Below, one piece after another: positions 13,683 to 20,282 of a DNA stretch of 21,716 nucleotides. The DNA comes from JACPHD01 sp964526325 (lineage in GTDB: Bacteria > Patescibacteriota > Patescibacteriia > Patescibacteriales > GWC2-42-12), in the NCBI GenBank assembly GCA_964526325.1, contig CAZGKM010000020.1, forward strand, positions 1 through 21,716, read 5' to 3'. The notes below the pieces were generated by a model. It saw only the letters and a program-made list of their open reading frames with translations, did no database searches and was not told the origin of the DNA. Positions within the stretch are counted from its first letter, which is position 1, and every line of letters begins with the position of its first letter. A program made the position numbers and the translations under genes.

Positions 13683-13894
13683 TGCGAGAAAGTACTTAGG
13701 ACACAATTATAACGCATCGCGTATTTTATGTCAAGCCGTAAAATGCCTAACTTTTCAACTATTAACGCACAATTTATCCACCCCGTTGAATAATTCCGCT
13801 TTCATCGGAATTGGATTTTGTTTAAAAAATCTATTTAATGTGGCAAGCTAGCTGAAATATCAATAAATAATTCTTTATGTCGTAATAATTCAGC
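13683..13894. other. Long divergent intergenic region, no convincing gene
   Basis: This is the middle of the 485-base gap between the sigma and cupredoxin genes. It is less A/T-rich than other spacers. It contains hairpin AATTCCG-CTTTCAT-CGGAATT near 13793-13813 and an extra GTAATAATT at 13882-13890, 14 bases before the ECF-like site. A 94-codon frame (13567-13851, TTG start) is discounted. Further right, ATAATAATT (13943-13951) and AATTATTAT (13963-13971) form an inverted repeat in the cupredoxin leader. Confidence 0.4.
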
Positions 13895-13920
13895 CGTAAT
13901 AATTTAGGTTCTCTAACGGC
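13895..13920 (+). promoter_or_regulatory. ECF-like promoter site 1 (cupredoxin gene)
   Basis: CGTAAT (13895-13900), 16 bases, CGGC (13917-13920). Matches sites at 14815, 15459 and 17222 with identical spacing. The match to the 14815 site extends over 37 bases (31 identical, through TTAGTATA). It lies about 120 bases upstream of ATG 14038. Assignment to the neighbouring ECF sigma factor is inference. Confidence 0.6.
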
Positions 13921-14037
13921 TTAATTAGTATATAGCTACGCGATAATAATTGAATGGTCGATAATTATTATTTAGAGTGGCATCTATCATAATAAAAATA
14001 AAAAACAAACTTTAAATTAATTATTAACTTAAAAAAT

Positions 14038-14730
14038 ATGAAAAAAATATTATTAGTTGCTTCGCTGGCAGTATTTTTAACCGCCGGCATGGCTGTCTCG
14101 CCGTCCGCTACTCAAGCCCAAAGCCTAGGCTCAAAATTAAGCGGTAGAATTTTATTGGCAGTACAAGCAAATGGAGAAGCTTGGTATATTAATCCAGTTA
14201 ATCAACAACGTTATTTTTTAGGCAGACCGTCTGATGCTTTCAACCTTATGCAGCAGCTAGGCTTAGGCATCTCAAATAAAGATTTTAATTCTTTTGACGG
14301 GGAAGCCCCGGTTCGTCTTTCGGGAAGAATTCTATTAAAAGTTGAAGATTCAGGGAAGGCCTATTATGTAAATCCGCTTGATTTCAAACTTTATTTTCTT
14401 GGCCGGCCGGCTGATGCTTTTCAGCTAATGCGCGAGCTTAGCTTAGGAATAACGAATCTTAATTTAGATGCGATACCGGTTTTTAAGAGCATGAACGTTA
14501 ACATCACGAATTATAGTTTTAGTCCGGCCAACCTGACCATAAATAAGGGAGCCATGGTGGCTTGGAAGAATAATGATAATGTCGCGCATACGGTTACTTC
14601 GTCAGGTAATTTTGATTTCGGCGATATAGATCCGGGAAAATCATATAGCCGCATGTTTAATATTATCGGCACATATAATTATTATTGCAAACATCATCCA
14701 AGTACTACGGGAACAATAACAGTCGAATAA
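14038..14730 (+). CDS. Secreted cupredoxin (plastocyanin-like) with two N-terminal repeats
   Basis: A 230-residue protein. The signal peptide (1-about 28) ends ATQAQS. Two homologous repeats at 34-80 and 94-140, exactly 60 residues apart, share LSGRILL, Y-x-NP and YFLGRPxDAFxLM-x5-LGI; I do not assign a function to them. A cupredoxin domain follows (about 151-230). Type-1 copper ligands are H184 (VAHTV), C217 and H220 (YYCKHHPS). The position of the axial Met (C-x2-H-x2-M) is T223, so the axial ligand is missing, which should change redox potential or mean another ligand. Role: extracellular electron transfer or copper binding, possibly surface-attached through the repeats. It has ECF-like site 1 upstream and a terminator at 14741-14774. 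Confidence 0.88.
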   Translation: MKKILLVASLAVFLTAGMAVSPSATQAQSLGSKLSGRILLAVQANGEAWYINPVNQQRYFLGRPSDAFNLMQQLGLGISNKDFNSFDGEAPVRLSGRILLKVEDSGKAYYVNPLDFKLYFLGRPADAFQLMRELSLGITNLNLDAIPVFKSMNVNITNYSFSPANLTINKGAMVAWKNNDNVAHTVTSSGNFDFGDIDPGKSYSRMFNIIGTYNYYCKHHPSTTGTITVE

Positions 14731-14740
14731 AAACGCGCGA

Positions 14741-14774
14741 AAACCGCTCCGGAATCCTTTCGGAGCGGTTTTTT
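14741..14774 (+). terminator. Strong terminator after the cupredoxin gene
   Basis: AAACCGCTCCG (14741-14751) pairs perfectly with CGGAGCGGTTT (14761-14771), followed by further T residues. It isolates the cupredoxin gene from the PAS gene, which has its own ECF-like site at 14815. Confidence 0.88.
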
Positions 14775-14814
14775 ATGCGATATGCGGATAGTTTATGTCT
14801 TAACAATGGGGTGT

Positions 14815-14840
14815 TGTAATAATTAGGGTTTCTTAACGGC
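14815..14840 (+). promoter_or_regulatory. ECF-like promoter site 2 (PAS gene)
   Basis: TGTAAT (14815-14820), 16 bases, CGGC (14837-14840), directly after a strong terminator and 30 bases before ATG 14871. That position is right for a promoter with a leader of about 25 bases. Confidence 0.65.
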
Positions 14841-14852
14841 TTTATTAGTATA

Positions 14853-14893
14853 ACAACAATTAAAAACAATATGACAACAATTAAAAACAGTAT
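14853..14893 (+). repeat. 21-bp tandem duplication across the PAS gene start codon
   Basis: ACAACAATTAAAAACAATAT (14853-14872) is followed after one base by ACAACAATTAAAAACAGTAT (14874-14893). The period is 21 bases (7 codons, in frame). The first copy ends in the ATG start; the second encodes TTIKNSI. Confidence 0.7.
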
Positions 14894-15434
14894 AAAACAA
14901 ACCTTTAAGACCGAAACTGATTTTTTCAATTATTTTTGGGAAGAAAGCTGGACATATATTAAAACCGTGGTGGATGTCGTGCGGGAGCCGGTTTTAATTC
15001 TTGATAAAGATTCTCATGTTTTGGTGGCGAATGAGCCTTTTTATCGGACTTTTCAGGTTGAGCCAAAAGATACTGAGAAGAAAATTGTCTATGAACTCGG
15101 CAATGGCCAATGGGATATTCCCGCCTTGCGAAAACTTCTCGAAGATATTTTGCCTAAAAATACATTTTTTAAAGGCTTTGAAGTTACTCATGATTTTCCC
15201 GGTATCGGGCGTAGGACAATAATTTTAAATGCTCGCCAAATTTATATTGAAGAAAAAGCCGCTTTTTTACCGATTATACTTCTGGCCATGGAAGACATTA
15301 CGGAAATGATGGCTGTCGCCGATACGCTGGCTCGCCACACCAATGAGTTTGAAATAAAAATAGTTGAACGGACAAAGAAATTAGAGCTTCATATTGATAA
15401 ATTAGAAAAAGAAATTAGAAAATTAAAAAAATAA
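14871..15434 (+). CDS. Stand-alone PAS-domain protein
   Basis: A 187-residue soluble protein with no signal peptide or membrane segment. Residues about 26-140 form a PAS domain with TVVDVVREPVLILDKDSHVLVANEPFYRTF, then YELGNGQWDIPALRKLLEDILP, HDFPGIGRRTIILNARQI and LLAMEDIT. This PAS type is usually found at the front of histidine kinases and CheR-linked sensor proteins. Here no kinase, cyclase or methyltransferase domain follows, only a coiled coil (about 143-187) rich in Lys and Glu. It may sense a ligand or redox state and act through its coil, for instance on the sigma factor encoded nearby (speculative). It has its own ECF-like site and a 21-bp duplication at the start codon. Confidence 0.85.
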   Translation: MTTIKNSIKQTFKTETDFFNYFWEESWTYIKTVVDVVREPVLILDKDSHVLVANEPFYRTFQVEPKDTEKKIVYELGNGQWDIPALRKLLEDILPKNTFFKGFEVTHDFPGIGRRTIILNARQIYIEEKAAFLPIILLAMEDITEMMAVADTLARHTNEFEIKIVERTKKLELHIDKLEKEIRKLKK

Positions 15435-15458
15435 TCATAAAAATAAATAGAAAATAGT

Positions 15459-15484
15459 TGTAATATATTTATCTTTTAAACGGT
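15459..15484 (+). promoter_or_regulatory. ECF-like promoter site 3 (operon starting at 15552)
   Basis: TGTAAT (15459-15464), 16 bases, CGGT (15481-15484). AACGG starts exactly 19 bases after GTAATA, as in the other three sites. It lies about 68 bases upstream of ATG 15552. No terminator separates it from the PAS gene. Confidence 0.58.
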
Positions 15485-15551
15485 ATATATAAATGGAGAT
15501 AGAAATATATTAATAAAATTAGCCATAGACAAACATAAATTATATTAAGAT

Positions 15552-16244
15552 ATGAAATATAACTATACTCTCACAATTTTTGCCATTATTATCTCCTTTT
15601 TAATTTTTTCAGTGGCGAAGGCGCAGAATCTTGATACGACTATCAACAGTAATGCCAATAATGGAATAAACGCCCAAGAAAATAGCAATAGTAATCGTTA
15701 CCAGGATGATCAAGCAGTGTCATCGGCTAATCTGGGGATCTTAACTACCCTTAAAGAAAAGGCCACCAGCACTGAGGTAAAAAATGATCGCGCCTCAACC
15801 ACGGCCAATGCGCAAGGCAAGCTGATGTCTGAAACGCATCGTAGTGCGGTAGCAACCTTCGTAAAATCGCTTCTTAATCTAGTCGATAGAGAAGGTGGTA
15901 TTGGAACCGAAGTGCGTGAAATTGCCAAGTCACAAAATGACTCCGCCACGACCACAGCCTCGGCCATTAAAAAAGTTGAAAACAGAGGGTCAATCAGAAC
16001 ATTTTTCTTTGGGAGTGACTATAAGAATCTTGGGATTATCCGTAGCGAAATCACAACTACCAGCAATAACATTGCTCGGCTTAAGTCTCTGCTTGACAGA
16101 ACAACCAATAACACGGACCGGGTTGAGCTCAATGTTCAAATTCAAGCCTTAGAATCCGAGCAGATAAAATTAGATGCATATGTGACAGCTCGCGAAAACA
16201 CCTTTAGCCTCTTCGGTTGGTTTACTAGGCTGTTTGCGAAATAA
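15552..16244 (+). CDS. Secreted Ser/Thr/Asn-rich protein of unknown function
   Basis: A 230-residue protein with a signal peptide (1-about 24, ending VAKAQ). A low-complexity Asn/Ser/Thr segment (25-95) leads into a conserved-looking domain with HRSAVATFVKSLLNLVDREGG, IGTEVREIAKSQNDSA and FFFGSDYKNLGIIRSEI. A helical, probably coiled-coil region (about 165-210) and the end SLFGWFTRLFAK follow. The arrangement resembles uncharacterised exported proteins I associate with Parcubacteria. The amphipathic C-terminus could sit at the membrane. It probably heads an operon with the three following membrane proteins. Function unknown. Confidence 0.75.
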   Translation: MKYNYTLTIFAIIISFLIFSVAKAQNLDTTINSNANNGINAQENSNSNRYQDDQAVSSANLGILTTLKEKATSTEVKNDRASTTANAQGKLMSETHRSAVATFVKSLLNLVDREGGIGTEVREIAKSQNDSATTTASAIKKVENRGSIRTFFFGSDYKNLGIIRSEITTTSNNIARLKSLLDRTTNNTDRVELNVQIQALESEQIKLDAYVTARENTFSLFGWFTRLFAK

Positions 16245-16284
16245 ATTATTCTAATATAAGCTTAAAAGCTAATAATTAAATTTT

Positions 16285-16530
16285 ATGTCTACAACTATAA
16301 TCAATCCGAAAGAAAGCAGTGGAAATGGATCAAGCGGCGGAGCCGGGGTCGTGATAGGAGCAGCCTTGGTAATCTTAGTGCTGGTCGTCGTAATAATATT
16401 TACCTTGCCGTATATCCGCCAGCAAGTATCCGCTTTGCGTAGCCCGGGCAACCCGACGATTAATGTTCAACTGCCTTCGCCAACTCTCCCAACCGCGGAT
16501 ACTTCCGCTACACCTACTTTAACTAAATAA
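16285..16530 (+). CDS. Small single-pass membrane protein, unknown
   Basis: An 81-residue protein. A Gly/Ser-rich N-terminus (SSGNGSSGGAG) leads to one membrane segment (about 21-46, VVIGAALVILVLVVVIIFTL), then a short Arg/Gln region and a Pro/Thr/Ser-rich tail ending TPTLTK. The tail resembles an extended extracytoplasmic or wall-spanning stretch. It lies 40 bases after the secreted protein gene and 26 bases before the GlsB-like gene. No family is recognised. Confidence 0.65.
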   Translation: MSTTIINPKESSGNGSSGGAGVVIGAALVILVLVVVIIFTLPYIRQQVSALRSPGNPTINVQLPSPTLPTADTSATPTLTK

Positions 16531-16556
16531 ATTATTATTAATTTAACTACAAACAT

Positions 16557-16805
16557 ATGGGAATCATTCTTTGGATTATATTCGGCGCCTTAGTCGGTTG
16601 GGTAGCTTCCATGATTATGAAGACCGATGCCCAGCAGGGAACGTTACTTAACATTATTGTCGGCGTGGTCGGCGCTGTCATAGGCGGTTGGATAATGAGC
16701 GTTATCGGAGAAAGCGGAGTGGGAGGATTCAATCTATACAGTTTTCTGGTCGCCTTGTTTGGGGCATGCGTGCTCATTGCCGTCGTCAGAGCGTTACGGC
16801 GTTAA
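16557..16805 (+). CDS. GlsB/YeaQ/YmgE-family membrane protein (transglycosylase-associated)
   Basis: An 82-residue protein with three membrane segments. The N-terminal GIILWIIFGALVGWVASMIM, then the glycine-rich NIIVGVVGAVIGGWIM and a final hydrophobic stretch ending ALRR, match the family throughout. Members are small stress-induced envelope proteins in many bacteria, often under alternative sigma factor control; their biochemical role is not known. Presence in this ECF-linked cluster fits an envelope-stress theme. Confidence 0.88.
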   Translation: MGIILWIIFGALVGWVASMIMKTDAQQGTLLNIIVGVVGAVIGGWIMSVIGESGVGGFNLYSFLVALFGACVLIAVVRALRR

Positions 16806-16835
16806 AACAATATTTATTTATTAATTTTTACAATT

Positions 16836-17183
16836 ATGGACTCATATAACTCACCCACTACGAAATCCTTATTTAAGGGCACTCAAATCGTCTGGTATAT
16901 TCTTAGCCTTATAGAAGTATTATTATTGTTTCGCTTTGTTTTGAAGTTACTAGCCGCAAATCCAGGCGCTGGTTTTACCAGTTTTATTTATAATGTAACC
17001 TATATTTTTGCGGCTCCATTCCTTAATGTATTTCGCCTGACGTATGTTGAAGGTAGTATTTTTGAATGGACGAGCCTTTTGGCGATGCTGGTGTATTGGA
17101 TGATTGCCGTCGCGATTGTCCGACTATTTCTTATGAGTAAAACCGTGTCAACGCCGGAAGCCGCAGCTAAACTCGAAGAATAA
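16836..17183 (+). CDS. YggT-like small membrane protein
   Basis: A 115-residue protein with two to three membrane segments (about 17-42, 57-72, 76-99). The motif RFVLKLLAANPGAGFTSFIYNVTYIFAAPFLNVF is characteristic of the YGGT family, here with an N-terminal cytoplasmic extension and an EWTSLLAMLVYWMIAVAIVRL helix. YggT proteins are implicated in osmotic or envelope stress and in organising division or photosynthetic membranes in some lineages; the molecular function is unclear. It is the last gene of the 15552 unit, and another ECF-like site follows 39 bases after its stop. Confidence 0.82.
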   Translation: MDSYNSPTTKSLFKGTQIVWYILSLIEVLLLFRFVLKLLAANPGAGFTSFIYNVTYIFAAPFLNVFRLTYVEGSIFEWTSLLAMLVYWMIAVAIVRLFLMSKTVSTPEAAAKLEE

Positions 17184-17221
17184 AGGCAAAATAAGTAATA
17201 ATAATCCGGATTTATATGCAC

Positions 17222-17247
17222 TGTAATAAATCTTCTGTTGAAACGGC
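17222..17247 (+). promoter_or_regulatory. ECF-like promoter site 4 (XRE / surface-protein unit)
   Basis: TGTAAT (17222-17227), 16 bases, CGGC (17244-17247), then ATTA as downstream of the first two sites. It lies 160 bases before the XRE gene at 17407. Similarity to the others is limited to the two boxes and their spacing. Confidence 0.52.
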
Positions 17248-17282
17248 ATTAAAGATAGGTCTATACAACAAAAAATTACCGC

Positions 17283-17429
17283 ATGAATCCCTGTGATTTT
17301 TTGCCGGTTAGATATAATTACGGTTTCGTTTGGCCAATTGTCGGTAATATTGCCTATTTAATATTAAAATATATTGGTATAAATAAAGTTTTCCCACTAA
17401 AGTTATATGACAATAATAAAATCAGATAA
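17283..17429 (+). CDS. Possible 48-residue hydrophobic peptide upstream of the XRE gene
   Basis: An ATG at 17283 opens 48 codons ending TAA 17427-17429, overlapping the XRE start by 23 bases. The peptide contains MNPCDFLPVRYNYG and a hydrophobic stretch FVWPIVGNIAYLILKYIGI. It lies between ECF-like site 4 and the XRE gene in a 223-base gap otherwise without features. It could be a leader peptide coupling translation to the XRE gene, or chance. Confidence 0.25.
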   Translation: MNPCDFLPVRYNYGFVWPIVGNIAYLILKYIGINKVFPLKLYDNNKIR

Positions 17430-17628
17430 AATTTCAATTATTGCAGAAAATATAAAAAAATATCGAAATAAGATGGGAATTTCACAAGACAAATTATCGA
17501 AACTGGCCGGTATTACTTTACAGACAATCACTAAAATTGAATCAGGGGTGACGCTTGATCCCAGGATTAAAACCGTTAGAAAAATAGCCGACGCCTTTAT
17601 TATAAACATCGATGATTTAATAAAATAA
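17407..17628 (+). CDS. XRE-family helix-turn-helix regulator
   Basis: A 73-residue protein that is almost entirely one HTH_3 domain: IAENIKKYRNKMGISQDKLS, then KLAGITLQTITKIESG as recognition helix and GVTLDPRIKTVRKIADAF. There is no sensor domain. Such minimal proteins act as dimeric repressors, often autoregulated. It sits 59 bases upstream of the large surface-protein gene with no terminator between, so it may tune expression of that gene and of itself. No clear palindromic operator is visible, though the gap at 17629-17687 is rich in A/T palindromes. Confidence 0.88.
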   Translation: MTIIKSDKISIIAENIKKYRNKMGISQDKLSKLAGITLQTITKIESGVTLDPRIKTVRKIADAFIINIDDLIK

Positions 17629-17687
17629 ATGAAATACTAGAAAATTTTTAAAATATTTATTTAATTAATTTAAAAAATTATAATTAT

Positions 17688-19862
17688 ATGAAAAAGTTTA
17701 GCAAAAATTTAACAATAACCGTATCGGTTGTTTTTTTTGCGTTTGTTGCGCTCGGTTTTATTTTTGCCTGGCCGACTGCCGTGCACGCGGCAACGGCACC
17801 AACTCTTGGGTCGTTGAGTGCTTTCGGTGTCGTTTCCAATATTTTTACTAATGGCAACACTCCGCCGCAAACAATTATTAACGGGAGCGTTTGTTATACT
17901 ACCGGGCCAGCGGCAGATCCGCTTACAGTAACCGGCACATACGGCGTAGGTTGCCCCGTTTCAGCGCTGGCCGATCAGAATGCCGCTTTGGGGATTTTAA
18001 ATGGCCAGGTCTGTACGCCGATTGCCGGCATGCTAAATGCGGTAACTATCGGAGCTAATTCACCAGGAACTTTTCCTCCCGGTTGTTATTCCGTCACCGG
18101 CGCGATGGATATTACTTCAGGCACGACCGTAACTCTTGATGCCACCGCCCCTGGCGGCGACGGAGGTAACGTTTGGGTGTTCAAGTCATCGGGAGCGCTG
18201 ACTACAGGAGCTAGCACGGCGGGTTTTCCTAGTATTGTTTTGGCAAATGGCGCTAGCGCAAATAATGTATTCTGGGTTCCGGTTGGCGACACAACAATCG
18301 GCGCGAATTTCGCACCGTCAGCCACGCCTACGTTCGTTGGAAATATTTTTCGTGGCACGGCTGCTGGCTTAAGCATTACTTTAGGGCATTTTACAAATTT
18401 ATTAGGAAGAACGTTGGCATTCGGCTCAACCGTCACAACCGATGCGAATACTATTACCGTTCCGACTACTCTTACGCTTAATAAAGTCGTGATTAATAAT
18501 AACGGCGGTAGCGCGGTTGCCACTGCCTGGACTCTTTCTACCGTTGCTCTTAGTCCAACTTTAATATCTGGAACTACCGGAAGTACAGATGTTACAAATG
18601 CGACGGTAGCCCCGGGAGCATATACGTTATCAGAAAGTGGCGGTCCTGCCGGTTATACCGCGAGTTTGTATAGTTGCGTGAAGAACGGCGGAGCAGCGGT
18701 TGTCGGTAATTCGATAACTCTTGCCGCCGGGGATGATGCGACCTGTACGATTACTAATAATGATATAGCGTCGCAGCTTACCGTGACTAAAGTTGTGATT
18801 AACGATAATAATGGAACTAAGGCAATCTCTGATTTTCCGCTTTTTATTAATGGCATGAGCGTAATTTCAGGAATAGCCAGCACGACCCTGCCGGGATCGT
18901 ACACGGTTTCCGAGACTACTGATTCCGGTTATACCTCTACGATTACCGGTGATTGTGCCGCTAACGGTACAATTACGCTTGCTCTAGGCGATGTGAAAAT
19001 TTGCACTATTACTAACGATGATATAGCGCCGCCACCTTCTGGCGGATCCGTTTTTATTCCGTCCGTACCTCCCCTTATTGATGTAGTTAAAGTACCCAGT
19101 CCTTTAGCTCTGCCGGTCGGCCCAGGTTCCGTGACATATACCTACACACTTCGTAATATTGGGACGGTCCCGGTTACTTATATAACGATGGTTGATGATA
19201 GTTGCAGTCCCACAACTTTAGTTTCCGGCGATATTAATGCTAACGCTAAACTCGAGTTGAATGAAACCTGGACGTATCGTTGCTCTACAACGCTCTCAAA
19301 AACTCATACTAACACCGTGGTTGCGACCGGATGGGCCAATGGCATAAGCGCAACTGATATTGCAATTGCTACCGTCGTTGTCGGCGTACCGGTTGTACCG
19401 CCCTTGATTCATATAACAAAAATTCCGAGTCCTATCGCGCTATCGGCCGGAGGAGGAATGGTTACTTACACTAAAAGAGTTACTAATCCGGGAACGGTCG
19501 CGTTAAGTAATGTCCGTGTTACTGATGATAAATGTAGCCCAATAAAATATATTTCTGGAGATATGAATAACGATTCAAAGCTTGATATTACTGAAGCTTG
19601 GATATATACCTGTCAGTCGCGTCTAATTAAAACTACAACCAATACTGCCGTAGTAACTGGCGAAGCCAATGATTTAACGGCCAGAGATTTTGCGATTGCT
19701 ACCGTTGTTGTAGCTTCTGCCGTTTCAACTACTATTGTTCCAAAGTTGCCGAATACAGGGATTGCTCCTATGGAAAATCTTGCTCTATGGCCTATTGCCA
19801 TGGCCGGTATTTTAGCAATTTTGTTTCTGTTGTATGTCATTCGTAAAAAACAAACTATTTAA
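17688..19862 (+). CDS. Large LPNTG-anchored surface protein with DUF3494 ice-binding-like domain
   Basis: A 724-residue exported protein with a signal peptide (1-about 34, ending AVHAA). A DUF3494 ice-binding-like beta-solenoid domain (about 38-262) contains NNVFWVPVGDTTIGANFAP, FVGNIFRGTAAGLSITLG and LLGRTLAFGSTVTTDANTI. Two SpaA/prealbumin-like repeats follow (about 263-355 and 358-450), each with KVVIN and CTITN. Two DUF11-type repeats (about 460-568 and 569-678) each have a SGDxNxxxKLxxxExW loop that resembles a calcium site. LPNTG is at 687-691, then a membrane segment and RKK tail, a complete sortase signal. A sortase is encoded two genes on. Role: adhesin, matrix or ice interaction; ice binding itself is unproven. 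Confidence 0.9.
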   Translation: MKKFSKNLTITVSVVFFAFVALGFIFAWPTAVHAATAPTLGSLSAFGVVSNIFTNGNTPPQTIINGSVCYTTGPAADPLTVTGTYGVGCPVSALADQNAALGILNGQVCTPIAGMLNAVTIGANSPGTFPPGCYSVTGAMDITSGTTVTLDATAPGGDGGNVWVFKSSGALTTGASTAGFPSIVLANGASANNVFWVPVGDTTIGANFAPSATPTFVGNIFRGTAAGLSITLGHFTNLLGRTLAFGSTVTTDANTITVPTTLTLNKVVINNNGGSAVATAWTLSTVALSPTLISGTTGSTDVTNATVAPGAYTLSESGGPAGYTASLYSCVKNGGAAVVGNSITLAAGDDATCTITNNDIASQLTVTKVVINDNNGTKAISDFPLFINGMSVISGIASTTLPGSYTVSETTDSGYTSTITGDCAANGTITLALGDVKICTITNDDIAPPPSGGSVFIPSVPPLIDVVKVPSPLALPVGPGSVTYTYTLRNIGTVPVTYITMVDDSCSPTTLVSGDINANAKLELNETWTYRCSTTLSKTHTNTVVATGWANGISATDIAIATVVVGVPVVPPLIHITKIPSPIALSAGGGMVTYTKRVTNPGTVALSNVRVTDDKCSPIKYISGDMNNDSKLDITEAWIYTCQSRLIKTTTNTAVVTGEANDLTARDFAIATVVVASAVSTTIVPKLPNTGIAPMENLALWPIAMAGILAILFLLYVIRKKQTI

Positions 19863-19878
19863 TTATTAACCTTTCTAT

Positions 19879-20220
19879 ATGAAAAATAAATTTAAAAAAG
19901 GACTTATTTTAGGCGGACTATTAGCGGCTAGCGCTGCTTTAGGGTATGCTATGAGCAAAGAAGGTCAAAAGCTTACCAAAGAATTACAAAAAGATCTTAA
20001 GCCGTTAGTTAAACATTTGAAAATTAATCTTCATAAGATGCAAGATGTAACTAAGGGGAATTTTAATAAGTTAACCACCACCGTAGTTGAGGAATACTCT
20101 AAAAATAAGAAATTAGCTATTAGTGACAAAAAATCCCTTATTACCGCCTTGCAAGCAAAATGGCAGGAAATGGAAGAAGAATATTTAGCCGATAAAGCTA
20201 AAGAAAAAATAAAAAAATAA
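19879..20220 (+). CDS. YtxH-like small membrane-associated protein
   Basis: A 113-residue protein. A short basic start (MKNKFKKG) leads to one glycine/alanine-rich membrane segment (about 8-25, LILGGLLAASAALGYAM), then a long Lys/Glu-rich amphipathic helical region to the C-terminus. This is the architecture of YtxH-like proteins, linked to general stress in Firmicutes but without known biochemistry. It lies 16 bases after the surface-protein gene and before the sortase gene, so probably in that operon. A possible scaffold role near the sortase is speculation. Confidence 0.7.
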   Translation: MKNKFKKGLILGGLLAASAALGYAMSKEGQKLTKELQKDLKPLVKHLKINLHKMQDVTKGNFNKLTTTVVEEYSKNKKLAISDKKSLITALQAKWQEMEEEYLADKAKEKIKK

Positions 20221-20239
20221 TTCAGCCTTGAGGTAATAA

Positions 20240-20263
20240 GGCCTCGCTTTAGCGGGGTCTTTA
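20240..20263 (+). terminator. Weak terminator between the YtxH-like and sortase genes
   Basis: GGCCTCGC (20240-20247) pairs with GCGGGGTC (20252-20259) through a TTTA loop, with two G-T pairs, followed by a broken T-run. It may only reduce readthrough into the sortase gene. Confidence 0.5.
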
Positions 20264-20282
20264 AGTTTTGAACTCTAATTGT

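Noticed and set aside
13770..13784. TTATCCACC as a DnaA box or origin
   Set aside because: A single imperfect match with no cluster and no dnaA/dnaN nearby.
13567..13851. 94-codon plus-strand frame in the sigma-cupredoxin gap
   Set aside because: TTG start, no recognisable domain, odd composition, and it overlaps repeated putative control sites upstream of the sigma gene.
17190..17214. Additional ECF-like site at GTAATA 17195
   Set aside because: No AACGG/CGGY at the required distance; GTAATA alone is frequent in A/T-rich DNA. The same applies to 17345 and 13882.
20268..20282. TTG start for the sortase
   Set aside because: The ATG at 20283 gives a normal anchor sequence; the extra five residues (with Cys) add nothing recognisable.
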